64,000 bases of DNA, from the NCBI RefSeq assembly GCF_003858635.1, contig NZ_RQJO01000007.1, positions 125,941-189,940 on the forward strand. Reading direction: 5' to 3'. Shown in pieces: positions 62,861 through 64,000 of the stretch. Both the position numbers and the translations under genes were made by a program. The first letter of the stretch is position 1; each line of letters starts with the position of its first letter. Origin of the DNA: Larkinella rosea. GTDB lineage: Bacteria > Bacteroidota > Bacteroidia > Cytophagales > Spirosomataceae. The notes beneath the pieces are model-generated. The model made no database searches. It worked only from the letters and a program-made list of their open reading frames with translations, and was not told where the DNA came from.

Positions 62861-62886
62861 AAATCCCCCTCAATGCGGGATTTTAG
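62861..62886. promoter_or_regulatory. C4/G4 dyad site 4 (AAATCCC...GGGATTT)
   Basis: AAAATCCC at 62860 pairs with GGGATTTT at 62877-62884 around CCTCAATGC, about 70 bp upstream of the SusC/RagA start. Confidence 0.45.
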
Positions 62887-62952
62887 GACCCGTAAGGTTC
62901 TTGACCTTTGTTTAAAAATCATTTTGAAATTTAAACACTGATCAACAAACCG

Positions 62953-64000
62953 ATGAAATTACTACTTCTACGTGTAATTCTGCTGGTACTTCTCAGTTAC
63001 CAGTATGGGTTAGCCCAATCCAAAACCGTGTCCGGAACGGTGCGGAGTTCTTCCGACAATTTGCCGATGCCCGGTGTCACCATCGGGATCAAAGGCACCA
63101 CCCAGGGCGCCACCACCGATGGTAGCGGAGATTTCCGGATTTCCAACATCCCGGATAATGCCACCCTGGTTTTTTCATTCATTGGATTTAAAACGCAGGA
63201 ACTTCCGGTCGGGAACCGCACCACCTTCAACATCGTGCTCCAGGAAAGCGCAGCCATTCTGAACGAGGTTGTCGTGACGGCATCGGCCATCGAGCGGGAG
63301 AAAAAAACGCTGGGGTACGCAGTCACGAATGTGAAAGGCGAGGATCTGGTCCGGGCCAATGAGTCAAACATGCTGCGGTCGCTTCAGGGCCGGGTGCCGG
63401 GTGTTCAGATTTCGAGTGCATCAGGTGCCGCCGGCGGGGCCACGCGCGTGGTTATTCGTGGAGCGCAATCGTTCAACGGAAATAACCAGCCGCTGTATGT
63501 CGTCGATGGAATTATTGTCAGTAACAACAACACAACCACGCAGATTATCAACGGAAATGGAACCAATTCGGCGGCCGGAACCGGTGGCGATTTGAACAAC
63601 GGTGTGGACATTACCAACCGCGCTGCCGACATCGATCCCAACAACATCGAGTCGGTTTCCATTCTGAAAGGACCAGCTGCGGCTGCCTTATACGGTTCGC
63701 AGGCTGCCTCGGGCGTGATTATTATTACGACCAAAAACCGGAGTAAAAACGTGACGGACAAACCGCAGATCAGCCTGAACAGCTCGGTTACGTTCGAAAA
63801 TCCGTTGCGGTTGCCCCAATTTCAGAATACGTTTGCGGGCGGTTTCGATGGTATTTACGACCTGAACGACGGCGGAAACGTGAGCTGGGGCCCGAAAATT
63901 CGGGGGCAGAAAGTGGCCGACTGGCACACCTACGGATTGTATACGCTCGGCCAACTGGATCACCCGGATTCGGTGACACTGATGGCCCGGCCCAACAACG
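62953..64000 (+). CDS. SusC/RagA family TonB-linked outer-membrane receptor (3' end outside window)
   Basis: Reads without stop from the ATG at 62953 to the right window edge (349 residues visible). Signal peptide (LLRVILLVLLSYQYGLAQ), a carboxypeptidase-D-like regulatory domain (VSGTVRSSSDNLPMPGVTIG, TTDGSGDFRISNIPD), the linker NEVVVTASAIEREKKTLGYA, and a plug domain with SLQGRVPGVQISS, the family box QPLYVVDGIIVS, and SVSILKGPAAAALYGSQAAS. Such receptors import glycans, peptides or other large nutrients together with a SusD lipoprotein, expected just beyond the window. Its position after a sensor kinase and response regulator suggests control by them. Confidence 0.95.
   Translation, partial: MKLLLLRVILLVLLSYQYGLAQSKTVSGTVRSSSDNLPMPGVTIGIKGTTQGATTDGSGDFRISNIPDNATLVFSFIGFKTQELPVGNRTTFNIVLQESAAILNEVVVTASAIEREKKTLGYAVTNVKGEDLVRANESNMLRSLQGRVPGVQISSASGAAGGATRVVIRGAQSFNGNNQPLYVVDGIIVSNNNTTTQIINGNGTNSAAGTGGDLNNGVDITNRAADIDPNNIESVSILKGPAAAALYGSQAASGVIIITTKNRSKNVTDKPQISLNSSVTFENPLRLPQFQNTFAGGFDGIYDLNDGGNVSWGPKIRGQKVADWHTYGLYTLGQLDHPDSVTLMARPNN

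Noticed and set aside
62773-62886. 37-codon frame before the SusC-like gene
   Set aside because: Reads straight through the strong terminator hairpin at 62823-62851, so it is unlikely to be translated.

Overview
The window comes from a Bacteroidota genome, most likely order Cytophagales in the Spirosoma/Larkinella neighbourhood (genus is inference). The support is type IX secretion (T9SS) sorting domains and PorP/SprF proteins, a SusC/RagA TonB-dependent receptor, two propeller-type sensor kinases, a TamL-like lipoprotein, and promoters of the Bacteroidota type (TTTG / TAnnTTTG). Base composition is moderate, except for an AT-rich island at about 25950-26490. No CRISPR array, rRNA or complete insertion sequence was seen. 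One tRNA is present, tRNA-Arg(CCT).

Layout. (1) 1-12.7 kb: a T9SS/adhesin module. A giant repetitive adhesin, open at the left window edge, carries a type B sorting domain and is followed by a PorP/SprF protein, a PorE-like TPR/propeller/OmpA lipid-anchored or periplasmic protein, and a second PorP/SprF. (2) 12.8-25.1 kb: mostly housekeeping and transport genes: glycosyltransferase, iron-permease-like protein, ABC exporter, Uma2-type nuclease, ChrA, 2OG-Fe(II) oxygenase, exported superoxide dismutase, diheme cytochrome c, RecR, ClpS, sodium:solute symporter, and an FAD sugar-lactone oxidase. (3) 25.1-29.5 kb: an accessory stretch with small orphan genes, an IS630-type N-terminal fragment, a possible small minus-strand gene with its own promoter and terminator, a PQQ-type sugar dehydrogenase, and an IS110 transposase remnant. 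(4) 29.5-36.7 kb: a hybrid two-component system protein and a secreted VCBS/Ig protein with a T9SS type A tail. The latter contains two copies of a domain I do not recognise. (5) 36.7-38.1 kb: a decayed integrative element (phage-like structural protein fragment and broken tyrosine integrase) abutting tRNA-Arg(CCT). (6) 38.1-50 kb: HflX, MATE exporter, pyruvate carboxylase, SelW-like protein, sterol-desaturase family protein, Crp/Fnr regulator, AraC regulator, SDR, DUF4870 protein and a lipoprotein. (7) 50-57.7 kb: an envelope-biogenesis cluster on the minus strand, read as miaB, sigma-54 activator, lptE, TPR-like protein, secG, plus tamL, with a SpoU rRNA/tRNA methyltransferase divergent from tamL. 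(8) 58.6-64 kb: a propeller histidine kinase, its NarL-type response regulator, then a SusC/RagA receptor cut by the right window edge.

How it fits together. The first module is a secretion/adhesion unit: SprF-family proteins are known to accompany adhesins with type B sorting domains. The last module looks like a sensor-regulator-receptor nutrient locus. Its intergenic regions repeatedly carry C4/G4 dyads (four sites) and a promoter-to-terminator unit that could be a small RNA or attenuated leader just before the receptor gene. I consider this regulatory layout, the tandem-repeat and poly-G structure of the adhesin, the duplicated unknown domain in the VCBS protein, and the putative minus-strand small gene at 27.1-27.4 kb the most rewarding places to look.
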